A DNA stretch of 47,158 nucleotides from DASWIG01 sp965371445. GTDB taxonomy: Bacteria > Acidobacteriota > Thermoanaerobaculia > Multivoradales > J023. The DNA is taken from positions 1 to 47,158 of the forward strand of contig CBDUYN010000067.1 of the NCBI GenBank assembly GCA_965371445.1, read 5' to 3'. Shown here one piece after another: positions 34,057 to 41,980 of this stretch; position 1 is the first letter of the stretch, and the number at the start of each line of letters is the position of its first letter. The notes beneath the pieces were generated by a model that had not been told where the DNA came from, did no database searches, and worked only from the letters and a program-made list of their open reading frames with translations. The translations under genes and the position numbers were made by a program.

Positions 34057-34350
34057 CTAGAGGTCGGCGTCCGGCCAGTCTTCGGCATCAAGAGGAGCGA
34101 CCGGATCCTCGTGAAACTTGACCTGCGAGAGCTCGGGATGTGTTGGGAGGCCGTTCCGGTCGACCGCAAGGGCGCCCGGCGCTTCCGTCCGCGTTGAAGC
34201 TTTGCCTGGCCCTGCCAGAGCCGACGGCGGCCGTAGCTCAGCGACCGGCTGATCGTCACGGCAGATCAGCACGACCTCGCCGGACTCTTCCACCTGTTCG
34301 AGAAGAGTCGAGAGATGGCTCGGGGCTTCGTCAAGAGCAATCGTGATCAT
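34057..34350 (-). CDS. Phd/YefM-type antitoxin
   Basis: This 97-aa antitoxin has the Phd/YefM N-terminal fold: MITIALDEAPSHLSTLLEQV then EVVLICRDDQPVAELRPP. The C-terminal half is acidic and Pro-rich (FHEDPVAPLDAEDWPDADL), as expected for a toxin-wrapping segment. ATG 34350 is chosen because the domain begins at once and a near-consensus promoter places its +1 there. No ribosome-binding site precedes it, consistent with a leaderless mRNA. It sits directly before the PIN toxin gene and probably represses its own promoter. Confidence 0.85.
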   Translation of the reverse strand: MITIALDEAPSHLSTLLEQVEESGEVVLICRDDQPVAELRPPSALAGPGKASTRTEAPGALAVDRNGLPTHPELSQVKFHEDPVAPLDAEDWPDADL

Positions 34351-34356
34351 CGGCTC

Positions 34357-34385
34357 AGTATAGCTCATCGCCAGCGGGCTGCCAA
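34357..34385 (-). promoter_or_regulatory. Toxin-antitoxin promoter, probably leaderless
   Basis: On the minus strand TTGGCA (34380-34385), a 17-bp spacer and TATACT (34357-34362) form a near-consensus sigma-70 promoter. The expected +1, seven bases past the -10 box, is 34350, the A of the antitoxin ATG. The -10-like TATAAG of the divergent sulfatase gene lies about 50 bp away. Confidence 0.7.
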
Positions 34386-34427
34386 GCGTCGCCCGCGCGG
34401 ACGCGGCGCCGGTATAAGCTCGCCTCC

Positions 34428-35840
34428 ATGAGCCGTCGCCGCGAAGCCCGTAACCTCTGCGGCACCCTCCTTGCCAGCCTTGCCTTCGTCGCGGTGACGG
34501 GGGTCGCCTGTACCTCGGGAGACAAGGAGTCTCCGCCCAGCTCCTTCCAGCTCCCCGAACGCCCCAACGTCGTCCTCGTCGTCGTCGACGCGCTACGCCG
34601 CGATCATCTCGGCGTCTACGGCTACCCGAAGCCCACCTCGCCGGTCCTCGACGCCCTCGCCGCCGAAGGCGTCGTCGCCTGGGACGCCTGGTCGCAGGCG
34701 CCACAGACCTTCCTCTCGACGGCGACGCTTCTGACCTCGCGACGCTTCCCGCTCGTCTTCGAGGACCGCAGCCACGAACGCGTCTGGGGCCTCCACGACG
34801 CCAACCACACGCTGGCCGAGGTGCTGCGCGAGTCGGGCTACGCCACCTTCGCCGCCTTCACCAACCCGCACCACCACCCCGCCTCGGGCTTCTGGCAGGG
34901 CTTCGAGAAGAGCGTCTATCTGACGTCGGAGGATCGGGCCTACGGCCGCGGCGTCGACGTCTACCGGAGCTTCTTCGAATGGCTCGACACCTCGTCGACG
35001 CCCCAACCCTTTTTCGCCTACCTCCACTTCATGGAGGTCCACAACCCCTACATGCCGCCGAAGAAGATCCGCCAGCTCTTCGTCGAGCAGAAGGGCCGGC
35101 GGCTTTCCCTGGAGCGTTCGGTGGCCGATCCGGCGCCGAGCGCTGAAGACCTTGCCTACACGGTGGCGCTCTACGACGGCGAAATCCGCTTCGTCGACTC
35201 GATCTTGGGCGATCTGGTCGGCGAGCTGCGCTCGCGCGGACTGTGGGAACGGACGCTTTTCGTCCTGACCTCCGACCACGGCGACGAATTCATGGAGCAC
35301 GGCGGGCTGGGACACGGCAAGACGCTCTACCCGGAGATGATGCGCATCCCGCTGCTCTTCGCCGGCGCGGGCCTGGAGGACGTCGCCGAGCACCGCCTCG
35401 ACGGCCTCGTCCGCAACCTCGACCTCGCTCCGACGCTCGCTGCAGCGGCCGGAGCTTCCGCGGCCGGCCGCCCCGCCGAGACCTTCGAGGGTACGGACCT
35501 CCTCGGCGCGATCCTCGGCGGCGAGGCCGTCCCTGCGGAGGTGTCCTACGCGTGGAGGGGCACCCAGCGCAGCCTTACCGACGGTAGCTGGCACTTCCTC
35601 GCCGACGTCCACGACGGCGGGAAGTGGCTCTACGACTGCGACGCCGATCCCTTCTCCACCGCCGACGTCACCACCGAGCACCCGGAGGTCACCCGTCGGC
35701 TCGCGCGCCGCGTCGCGGAGTTGGAGAAGGAGCGCCGGAAGGTGGAACGGTTGGCGCGTAGCCTCGGCGAAGACGGGGAAGGAATCGACGAGGAAGTCGT
35801 CCGTCAGTTGAGGGCTCTTGGTTACCTGGCCGACGGGTGA
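34428..35840 (+). CDS. Sulfatase-like (alkaline phosphatase superfamily) exported protein
   Basis: This 470-aa protein has an N-terminal hydrophobic export segment ending GVACTSG, a weak lipobox. The sulfatase fold is clear: NVVLVVVDALRRDHLGVYGY at 47-66 gives the first metal ligands, and LTSDHGDEFMEHGGLGHGKTLYPE the second set. The classical formylglycine motif C/S-x-P-x-R is absent; the aligned site is QTFLSTATLL with Thr94, so it probably uses Thr as nucleophile like phosphoglycerol transferases. The C-terminus is a charged helix. A TATAAG box lies 9 bp before the ATG, giving a very short leader. Neighbouring sulfur genes suggest sulfate-ester chemistry, but phospho-transfer is equally possible. 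Confidence 0.85.
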   Translation: MSRRREARNLCGTLLASLAFVAVTGVACTSGDKESPPSSFQLPERPNVVLVVVDALRRDHLGVYGYPKPTSPVLDALAAEGVVAWDAWSQAPQTFLSTATLLTSRRFPLVFEDRSHERVWGLHDANHTLAEVLRESGYATFAAFTNPHHHPASGFWQGFEKSVYLTSEDRAYGRGVDVYRSFFEWLDTSSTPQPFFAYLHFMEVHNPYMPPKKIRQLFVEQKGRRLSLERSVADPAPSAEDLAYTVALYDGEIRFVDSILGDLVGELRSRGLWERTLFVLTSDHGDEFMEHGGLGHGKTLYPEMMRIPLLFAGAGLEDVAEHRLDGLVRNLDLAPTLAAAAGASAAGRPAETFEGTDLLGAILGGEAVPAEVSYAWRGTQRSLTDGSWHFLADVHDGGKWLYDCDADPFSTADVTTEHPEVTRRLARRVAELEKERRKVERLARSLGEDGEGIDEEVVRQLRALGYLADG

Positions 35841-35889
35841 GGCTCCCCGTGATACCCTCCCCCGCCGAGCTTGAAGGGGAGCCTCATCC

Positions 35890-36618
35890 ATGAAGACCAT
35901 CCGCATCTGCCTGCTCTCGGGACCCCGCAACGTCTCGACGGCGCTCATGTACTCCTTCGCTCGACGCGACGACACCCGCGTCGTCGACGAGCCGCTCTAC
36001 GCCCATTACCTGCGTACCAGCGGCGCCCGTCACCCCGGACGCGACGAGATCCTCGCCGCCCAGGACAACGACGGCGAACGCGTCGTCCGCGACGTCGTCC
36101 TTGGCCCCTCGGAGCGGCCGATCCTCTTCTTGAAGCAGATGGCCCATCACGTCATGGACCTCGACCGCCGATTCCTGCAAAAGACCCGCAACGTCCTGCT
36201 GATCCGGGAACCCTCTGAAGCCCTGCTCTCTTTCGACAAGGTGGTGGCCCACCCGAGCCTCGAGGACACCGGCCTCGCCGACCAGGTCACCCTCCTCGAA
36301 GAGCTCCGCGCCGCCGGCCAGGAGCCGCCGATCCTCGACTCGCGCGAGCTCCTCCTCGACCCGTCCGGGGTCCTGGCCGAGCTCTGCACGCGCCTCGCCG
36401 TCCCCTTCGACGCCCGCATGCTAAGCTGGTGCGCCGGGCCCCGCCCGGAGGACGGTGTCTGGGCACCCCACTGGTACGACAACGTCCACCGCTCGACGGG
36501 TTTCGCGCCCTACCGGCCCAGGACCGAAACCCTGCCGCCGCACCTCGAGGACGCCCTCGCCGAGTGCCGTCCCTACTACGAGACCCTCTATCGCGACGCG
36601 CTACGCGCCGGCGCCTGA
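35890..36618 (+). CDS. Sulfotransferase-like P-loop protein
   Basis: This 242-aa protein resembles a subgroup of sulfotransferase-family proteins that occur beside, or fused to, branched-chain aminotransferases. The N-terminal P-loop-like PAPS-binding motif is LLSGPRNVSTALMYSF (8-23). DEPLYAHYL follows, and a second PAPS-contact region is VLLIREPSEALLSF (about 103-116). GAAGGGGAGCC gives a good ribosome-binding site. The aminotransferase gene starts 13 bp downstream and a CysQ gene follows it, which would clear the PAP by-product. No acceptor substrate can be inferred. Confidence 0.75.
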   Translation: MKTIRICLLSGPRNVSTALMYSFARRDDTRVVDEPLYAHYLRTSGARHPGRDEILAAQDNDGERVVRDVVLGPSERPILFLKQMAHHVMDLDRRFLQKTRNVLLIREPSEALLSFDKVVAHPSLEDTGLADQVTLLEELRAAGQEPPILDSRELLLDPSGVLAELCTRLAVPFDARMLSWCAGPRPEDGVWAPHWYDNVHRSTGFAPYRPRTETLPPHLEDALAECRPYYETLYRDALRAGA

Positions 36619-36631
36619 GCTTTGAAAGGCG

Positions 36632-37549
36632 ATGAGAGAATACACAGCCGACGAGCTTCCCGATCCCCGTAACGCCTCGATCCAAATCTGGGTGGGCGAT
36701 CGCCTCTGGCCGCGCTCGCAGGCCAAGGTCTCCGTCTTCGACAGCTCGGTCCAGGGCGGCGACGCGGTCTGGGAGGGGCTGCGCGTCTACGACGGCCGCG
36801 TCTTCGAGCTCGACGTCCATCTCGACCGCCTCTTCGCCTCCGCCCACACCCTGGCCTTTCGCGGCGTTCCGTCGCGACAGTGGGTCAAGGACGCGATCTT
36901 CGAGACCTTGAAGGCGAACGGCATGCGCGACGAGGCCCACATCCGACTGACGCTGACCCGCGGCCCCAAGCTCTCCTCGGGCATGAGCCCGGAGCTCAAC
37001 CAGGCCGGTACGTGCCTGATCGTTCTGGCGGAGTGGAAAAAACCCGTCTACGACGCCGCAGGCATCCGCCTCGTCACCTCGTCGGTGCGGCGCAACTCGC
37101 CGCAGACGCTCGACTCGAAGATCCATCACAACAACCTCCTGAACAACATCCTGGCGAAAATCGAAGCCCACGTCGCCGGGGTCGACGACGCCCTGATGCT
37201 CGACCTCCACGGCTACGTCTCGGAGACCAACGCGACGAACGTCTTCCTCGTACGGCGCGGCGAGCTCTTGACGCCCCATGCCGACAGCTGCCTGCCGGGG
37301 GTCACCCGCCGGGTCGTCCTGGAGCTGGCGCGCGGCGAGGGCATGGCGACGGCGCAGCGAAACCTTTCGCTCTCCGAGGTCTACACCGCCGACGAGGTCT
37401 TCGTGACGGGTACGATGGGCGAGCTTACGCCCGTCCTGGAGGTCGACGGACGCCGCATCGGAGAAGGCGAGCCGGGTCCCGTGACCCACCGCCTGCAAGA
37501 GCTTTACCGGCAGAAAGCCCTGGGCGAAGGCGAGCCGCTGCCGTTCTAA
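36632..37549 (+). CDS. Class IV aminotransferase, branched-chain aminotransferase-like
   Basis: This 305-aa PLP enzyme belongs to fold type IV. Diagnostic parts are VFDSSVQGGDAVWEGLRVY (35-53), the PLP lysine Lys163 in LDSKIHHNNLLNNIL, and the ETNATNVFLV phosphate-binding stretch with Glu198. It most resembles BCAT and D-amino-acid transaminase relatives, so branched-chain amino acids are the best guess. GAAAGG is close to the ATG. It lies between a sulfotransferase-like gene (13 bp) and cysQ (49 bp), a pairing seen in other genomes that may mark a dedicated pathway rather than general amino-acid synthesis. Confidence 0.82.
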   Translation: MREYTADELPDPRNASIQIWVGDRLWPRSQAKVSVFDSSVQGGDAVWEGLRVYDGRVFELDVHLDRLFASAHTLAFRGVPSRQWVKDAIFETLKANGMRDEAHIRLTLTRGPKLSSGMSPELNQAGTCLIVLAEWKKPVYDAAGIRLVTSSVRRNSPQTLDSKIHHNNLLNNILAKIEAHVAGVDDALMLDLHGYVSETNATNVFLVRRGELLTPHADSCLPGVTRRVVLELARGEGMATAQRNLSLSEVYTADEVFVTGTMGELTPVLEVDGRRIGEGEPGPVTHRLQELYRQKALGEGEPLPF

Positions 37550-37598
37550 GGAAAATTTCACAACGGTGCGCGGCGCGCGCCTTGGAAGAGGGGAAGAA

Positions 37599-38414
37599 AT
37601 GAGCGACAACGTGAGCTACGCCGCGCTTCTCGACGGTGTCGAAGAGATCGCCGAACGCGCCGGGAAGGCGATCAACGAAATCTACGAGAAAGCCGACGCC
37701 GAAGTCAGCTACAAGGACGACAAGTCGCCGCTGACGAGCGCGGACCTCGCGAGCCACGAGGTGATCAAGGCGGGCCTCGCCGAGCTGGCGCCCGAGATCC
37801 CGACGCTCTCCGAGGAGGGCAAGGCGATGAGCTACGAGAAACGCCGCTCGTGGCACCGCTTCTGGCTCGTCGACCCGCTCGACGGCACGAAGGAGTTCAT
37901 CAAGCGAAACGGTGAGTTCACGGTCAACGTGGCCCTCGTCGAGGACGGCGTCCCGGTGCTCGGGATCGTCCACGCGTCGATCCTGGGGCGCACCTACGGC
38001 GCGACGCCCGACGGCGGCGCCTGGCGGCGCGACGGCGACGGCGAGCGGCGCCCGATCCGCTCGAGCGGCACCGACGCCAACGAGCTGGTGGTCGTCGCCA
38101 GCCGTTCCCACGCGGGACCTGAGCTCACCGCCTTTCTGGAGGCGATGCCCGCGCACAGCCTCTCAAGCATGGGCTCGTCGCTCAAGCTCTGCCTCGTCGC
38201 CGAAGGCGCCGCCGACGTCTACCCGCGCATTGGACCGACGATGGAATGGGACACGGGCGCCGCCCATGCCGTCGTCCTCGGGGCGGGCGGGCAGGTGCTC
38301 GACCTTGAAGGCAAGCCGCTGGCGTACAACAAGGAAAACCTTTTGAATCCTTACTTCATCGTCCTGGGGGAGCGTCCGGTGCCTTGGCGCGAGGCGCTTG
38401 CGGCTTCGAAGTAG
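37599..38414 (+). CDS. cysQ: 3'(2'),5'-bisphosphate nucleotidase
   Basis: This 271-aa enzyme of the inositol-monophosphatase fold hydrolyses PAP (adenosine 3',5'-bisphosphate) to AMP, removing the by-product of PAPS-using reactions. Metal-site motifs are present: DDKSPLTSADLASH (about 34-47), LSEEG, DPLDGTKEFIKR (about 89-100) and WDTGAAHAVV near the C-terminus. The ATG at 37599 follows AGAGGGGAAG; a longer frame starts at 37566 but adds only Arg/Gly-rich residues. Proximity to the sulfotransferase-like gene supports a linked sulfation function. Confidence 0.9.
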   Translation: MSDNVSYAALLDGVEEIAERAGKAINEIYEKADAEVSYKDDKSPLTSADLASHEVIKAGLAELAPEIPTLSEEGKAMSYEKRRSWHRFWLVDPLDGTKEFIKRNGEFTVNVALVEDGVPVLGIVHASILGRTYGATPDGGAWRRDGDGERRPIRSSGTDANELVVVASRSHAGPELTAFLEAMPAHSLSSMGSSLKLCLVAEGAADVYPRIGPTMEWDTGAAHAVVLGAGGQVLDLEGKPLAYNKENLLNPYFIVLGERPVPWREALAASK

Positions 38415-38421
38415 GGCACCG

Positions 38422-39468
38422 ATGAGCTCCCCCAAGAAACGCGTCCTGCTGGTCGGCAACCACCTGTCGCGTCATCTCGGCATCCGCACAGCCGGCGAGG
38501 AGCTCGCCGAACGCCTCGCCACCGCCGGTTGGACGGTCACCGTGACCTCCCATCGCCGCCGGCGCCTGGCGCGGCTCCTCGACATACGGCGCACGCTCCG
38601 GACGGCGGACTGTGCCGTCGCCGTCGTCGACGTCTACAGCGGCCTCGCCTTCCTCTGGGCGGAGCTCGCCGCGCGGATCCTCGGCCGGCGCGCCGTTCCC
38701 TTCGCCCTGGCGCTCCACGGTGGACGCCTCCCCGAGCTCGCCCGCCGCTTCCCGCGGCGGATGCGCCGCCTCCTCGCGGCGGCCGGGGCCGTCACCACGC
38801 CGTCGAGCTACCTCCAGGAGGCCATGGCGCCTTATCGCGACGACCTCCTGCTTCTCCCGAACGCGCTCGACGTCGGCGCCTATCCCTTCGCCGTCCGGGC
38901 CAGGCCCCGTCCCGTGATGGTCTGGCTGCGGGCCTTCCACCGCGTCTACAACCCGGAGCTCGCGGTCCGGGTCCTGGCGCGTCTCGCCAAGGAGCGGGAC
39001 GACGCGCGCCTGATCCTCGTGGGACCCGACAAGGGCGACGGCTCCTACGAGCGGACCCGGCGCACCGCCGAGCGGCTCGGAGTCGCCGAACGCGTCGAGA
39101 TGCCGGGCGCGGTGGCGAAAGCCGAGGTGCCGTCCTACCTGGAGCGTGGCGACGTCTTCTTGAACACCTCCGTCGCCGACAACGCGCCGGTCTCGGTGAC
39201 CGAAGCCATGGCCTGCGGCCTCGCCGTGGTCTCGACCGACGCCGGGGGTCTCAGTCACCTCCTCGACGACGGCGTCGACGCCCTTCTCGTCCCCCGCGAC
39301 GACGCGACGGCGATGGCCGGCGCCGTCACGCGTCTGCTCGACGAGCCAGGCCTCGCCGCGAAGCTTGGAGCGAACGCCCGGCGCAAAGTGGAGGCCTTCG
39401 ACGCCTCGCGGGTCCTTCCACGCTGGGAGGAGCTTCTGAGGGGTCTGCAGGGCGGGGGGGCCGGGTGA
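38422..39468 (+). CDS. Glycosyltransferase family 4
   Basis: This 348-aa retaining GT-B glycosyltransferase probably adds a sugar to a surface polysaccharide on the cytoplasmic face. The N-terminal domain starts VLLVGNHLSRHLGIRTAGEE, and the C-terminal domain has VSVTEAMACGLAVVSTDAGG, the E-x7-E-like nucleotide-sugar site of GT4. ATG 38422 is chosen over an earlier in-frame start at 38398, which lies inside cysQ. Its stop overlaps the next gene's GTG start (GTGA), showing translational coupling in the glycan gene set. Confidence 0.88.
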   Translation: MSSPKKRVLLVGNHLSRHLGIRTAGEELAERLATAGWTVTVTSHRRRRLARLLDIRRTLRTADCAVAVVDVYSGLAFLWAELAARILGRRAVPFALALHGGRLPELARRFPRRMRRLLAAAGAVTTPSSYLQEAMAPYRDDLLLLPNALDVGAYPFAVRARPRPVMVWLRAFHRVYNPELAVRVLARLAKERDDARLILVGPDKGDGSYERTRRTAERLGVAERVEMPGAVAKAEVPSYLERGDVFLNTSVADNAPVSVTEAMACGLAVVSTDAGGLSHLLDDGVDALLVPRDDATAMAGAVTRLLDEPGLAAKLGANARRKVEAFDASRVLPRWEELLRGLQGGGAG

Positions 39469-40850
39469 AGCTGCTCGACCTCTACCATCGTCTGCCCTAT
39501 CCGGGGCGCTGCCTGGCCGCGAGCCTCCGAGGCTTTTACCTCGACCGCTGGCGCTACGGTGCGGCGACACCGCGCCTCGTCGAAGAGGCCCTCGAGCGCG
39601 AAAGCTGGAGCGGCGAGGAGTGGCAGCGCTACCAGAGCGCGGCGCTCGCCGTCCTGCTCGAGCGCGCCGCCGAGCGCGTGCCGTTCTATCGTCAGCTCTG
39701 GCACGGGCGTTGCGGCGATCCGCGCCGCCTCGGCGACTGGCCGGTCCTCGAGAAGGAGTCCTTGCGCCGCGACCCGCGCGCTTTCCTGACCGACGGCTCG
39801 AATCCGCGGCGCATGCTCCCCGAGCCCACGAGCGGCTCGACGGGGACCCCGCTCACCGTCTGGCGCAGCCGGCGGACGGCGATCGCCTGGTACGCGCTCG
39901 TGGAAGCGCGGATGCGCCGCTGGAACGGCGTGGCCCGCGGCGACCGCTGGGCCGTCCTCGGAGGGCAGCTGGTCGTTCCGGCCACCGTGCGGCGTCCGCC
40001 CTACTGGGTCTGGAACGCCACGTCGCGCCAACTCTACCTGTCCTCGTACCACCTGGCGCCCGAGACGGCCGCCGGCTACCTCGGCGCTCTCGAACGATCC
40101 AAGGTGAGCTACCTGCTGGGCTATGCCTCGGCCCTTTCTTCGCTGGCACGTCTGGCCGAAGAGGAGGGGCTCGTGGCGCCGCGGCTTGGCGTCGTGCTGT
40201 CCAACGCCGAGCCTCTCTACGCTCACCAGCGGGTCGTCGTCGAGCGTGTCTTCGGCTGTCCGGTGCGCGACACCTACGGCACGGCGGAGCTTGCCGGCGC
40301 GGCGAGCGAATGCGAGGCCGGGCACCTCCACCTGTGGCCCGAGGTGGCCGTGATCGAGGTCCTGGACGACGACGGTGCCGCCGCCCTTCCGGGCACGCCG
40401 GGACGGCTCGTCGCGACGACGCTGCTCAATGGCGACATGCCTCTCGTCCGCTACGAGGTCGGCGACCGGATCGCCCTTGCGCCGCCGGAACGGGAGTGCT
40501 CCTGCGGACGCCGCCTGCCCCTCGTCGCCTCCCTCGAGGGACGCCTCGACGACGTCGTGGTGACGCCGGAGGGACGCAGGGTGGGACGGCTCGACCCGGT
40601 CTTCAAGGGAGGGCTCCCGATCCGCGAAGCGCAGATCGTCCAGGAGACGCGGACGCGCGTCGAGATGCTCGTGGTGCCGGCGGCGGGCTACTCGCCGCGG
40701 ACCAGGGCGGAGCTCGGCGAGCGCCTTGCCGAGCGTCTCGGACCGTCGATCGAGGTAGAAGTCCGCGAGGTCGAGCACTTGGAGCGTGGACGCTCGGGTA
40801 AGCTTCGGGCCGTGGTCTCGAAGCTCCCCCACGAGGAGGTCCGGCCGTGA
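39465..40850 (+). CDS. CapK/PaaK-like adenylate-forming protein
   Basis: This 461-aa protein belongs to the phenylacetate-CoA ligase/CapK family of adenylate-forming enzymes found in capsule and exopolysaccharide clusters. The ATP-binding P-loop is PTSGSTGTPLTVW (about 121-133), a YGTAE-type motif occurs in DTYGTAELAGAASE, and YEVGDRIAL precedes a C-terminal domain. Cys residues in CEAGHLHLW and CSCGRR may bind zinc. The role in glycan synthesis is unsettled; activating an acyl modifier is a reasonable guess. The GTG start overlaps the upstream stop, and its own TGA overlaps the next GTG (both GTGA). The frame is also open far upstream, but that is a shadow of the GT4 gene. Confidence 0.85.
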   Translation: MKLLDLYHRLPYPGRCLAASLRGFYLDRWRYGAATPRLVEEALERESWSGEEWQRYQSAALAVLLERAAERVPFYRQLWHGRCGDPRRLGDWPVLEKESLRRDPRAFLTDGSNPRRMLPEPTSGSTGTPLTVWRSRRTAIAWYALVEARMRRWNGVARGDRWAVLGGQLVVPATVRRPPYWVWNATSRQLYLSSYHLAPETAAGYLGALERSKVSYLLGYASALSSLARLAEEEGLVAPRLGVVLSNAEPLYAHQRVVVERVFGCPVRDTYGTAELAGAASECEAGHLHLWPEVAVIEVLDDDGAAALPGTPGRLVATTLLNGDMPLVRYEVGDRIALAPPERECSCGRRLPLVASLEGRLDDVVVTPEGRRVGRLDPVFKGGLPIREAQIVQETRTRVEMLVVPAAGYSPRTRAELGERLAERLGPSIEVEVREVEHLERGRSGKLRAVVSKLPHEEVRP

Positions 40851-41980
40851 GCGATGCACTGTCCCCTTGGGGGGATCATGGGGGGAACACACTGTCCCCT
40901 TGGGGGGATCAAGGGGGGAACACACTGTCCCCTTGGGGGGATCAAGGGGGGAACACACTGTCCCCTTGGGGGGATCAAGGGGGGAACACACGGCTACCGC
41001 GGGTCACGGTCGTCATGCCGGTGCGCAACGAGGAGCGCTACGTCGAGAGGAGCCTCGGCTCGGTCCTGGCCCAGGACTACCCCGAGGAGAGAATGGAGGT
41101 CCTGATCGCCGACGGCATGTCGAGCGACCGGACCCGGGAGCTCGTTGCGAAGATCGCCGCCGGACGCGATGTCCGGATCCTCGACAACCCGCGGGGGATC
41201 GTCTCGACGGGTCTGAACCTGGCCTTCGTCGAAGCGACGGGCGAGGTCGTCGTGCGCGTCGACGGGCATTGCGAGATCGGGCCCGGGCACGTGCGCGCGG
41301 CGGTTGAGGCACTCGCCGACGGCACCTACGCCGGCGTCGGCGGTCCTCTGGAGACCGTGGGCGAAACCGACGCGGCGCGGGCCGTCGCCGCCGCGATGAG
41401 CTCGCGGCTCGGTGTCGGTGGGGCGCCGTTCCGCACGGGTTGTGACCGGCCGGTCGTCGCCGACACGGTTCCCTTTCCGGCCTATCCGCGGGCCGTCCTC
41501 ATGGAGGCGGGTCCCTACGACGAGGAGCTGGTGCGCAACCAGGACGACGAGTACAACTACCGTCTACGCCGGGCCGGGCGCCGGCTCCTTCTATTGCCGG
41601 GTATGCGTTCGCGCTACTTCAGCCGTTCGCGTCTTCGCTCGCTCGCTTCTCAGTACTTTCAGTACGGTTATTGGAAGGTACGGGTGATGCAGAAGCATCC
41701 GTGGCAGATGCGTTGGCGTCAGCTGGCGCCGCCGGCGCTGGTGGCGGCGCTCGCCGCGGGGGCGCTCGCCGCAACCTGGAGCGTCCTTGCCGCCTGGGGG
41801 CTGGGAGCGCTTGTCGGCATCTACATGGTCGCCGCGGTGGTGGCCGCCGTCCCGGCGGGGCGGGGCCTCGGTTGGCGCGGCCGGGTGCTTTTGCCGTTCG
41901 TCTTTCCGATCCTTCACCTTGCCTACGGCAGCGGCTTTTGGGTAGGGCTGGTGCGGTTCGCGTTGCGGTGGGGGTCTTAG
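40847..41980 (+). CDS. Glycosyltransferase family 2 (ExoA-like) with repeat-encoded N-terminus
   Basis: This 377-aa inverting glycosyltransferase has the GT2 opening RVTVVMPVRNEERYVE, the DxD-like VVRVDGHCEI, and acceptor-site motifs NQDDEYNYRLRRAGRR and KHPWQMRWRQ, close to succinoglycan ExoA proteins. Three or four membrane segments follow from about residue 290. Its unusual part is the N-terminus: after MSDA, four copies of LSPWGD(Q/H)GGNT (44 residues) come from a 33-bp tandem repeat and separate the start from the GT2 fold. No ATG, GTG or TTG after the array would preserve the first strand, so the repeats are probably translated. The stop overlaps the convergent MATE gene's stop (41977-41980). 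Confidence 0.87.
   Translation: MSDALSPWGDHGGNTLSPWGDQGGNTLSPWGDQGGNTLSPWGDQGGNTRLPRVTVVMPVRNEERYVERSLGSVLAQDYPEERMEVLIADGMSSDRTRELVAKIAAGRDVRILDNPRGIVSTGLNLAFVEATGEVVVRVDGHCEIGPGHVRAAVEALADGTYAGVGGPLETVGETDAARAVAAAMSSRLGVGGAPFRTGCDRPVVADTVPFPAYPRAVLMEAGPYDEELVRNQDDEYNYRLRRAGRRLLLLPGMRSRYFSRSRLRSLASQYFQYGYWKVRVMQKHPWQMRWRQLAPPALVAALAAGALAATWSVLAAWGLGALVGIYMVAAVVAAVPAGRGLGWRGRVLLPFVFPILHLAYGSGFWVGLVRFALRWGS
40859..40990 (+). repeat. Four tandem 33-bp G/C-run repeats
   Basis: Units at 40859-40891, 40892-40924, 40925-40957 and 40958-40990 read CTGTCCCCTTGGGGGGATCA then AGGGGGGAACACA. They are identical except that the first has T for A in GATCATGGGG. Each contains CCCCTTG and CAAGGGG as a 7-bp inverted repeat around GGGGAT. 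A diverged single copy lies in the AGPS-like gene at 18124-18158. Thirty-three is a multiple of three, so expansion keeps the frame. Confidence 0.97.

Noticed and set aside
39706..39721. Second sigma-54-like motif TGGCAC-N5-TTGC
   Set aside because: It lies deep inside the intact CapK-like gene and is explained by its codons; no gene starts shortly downstream.
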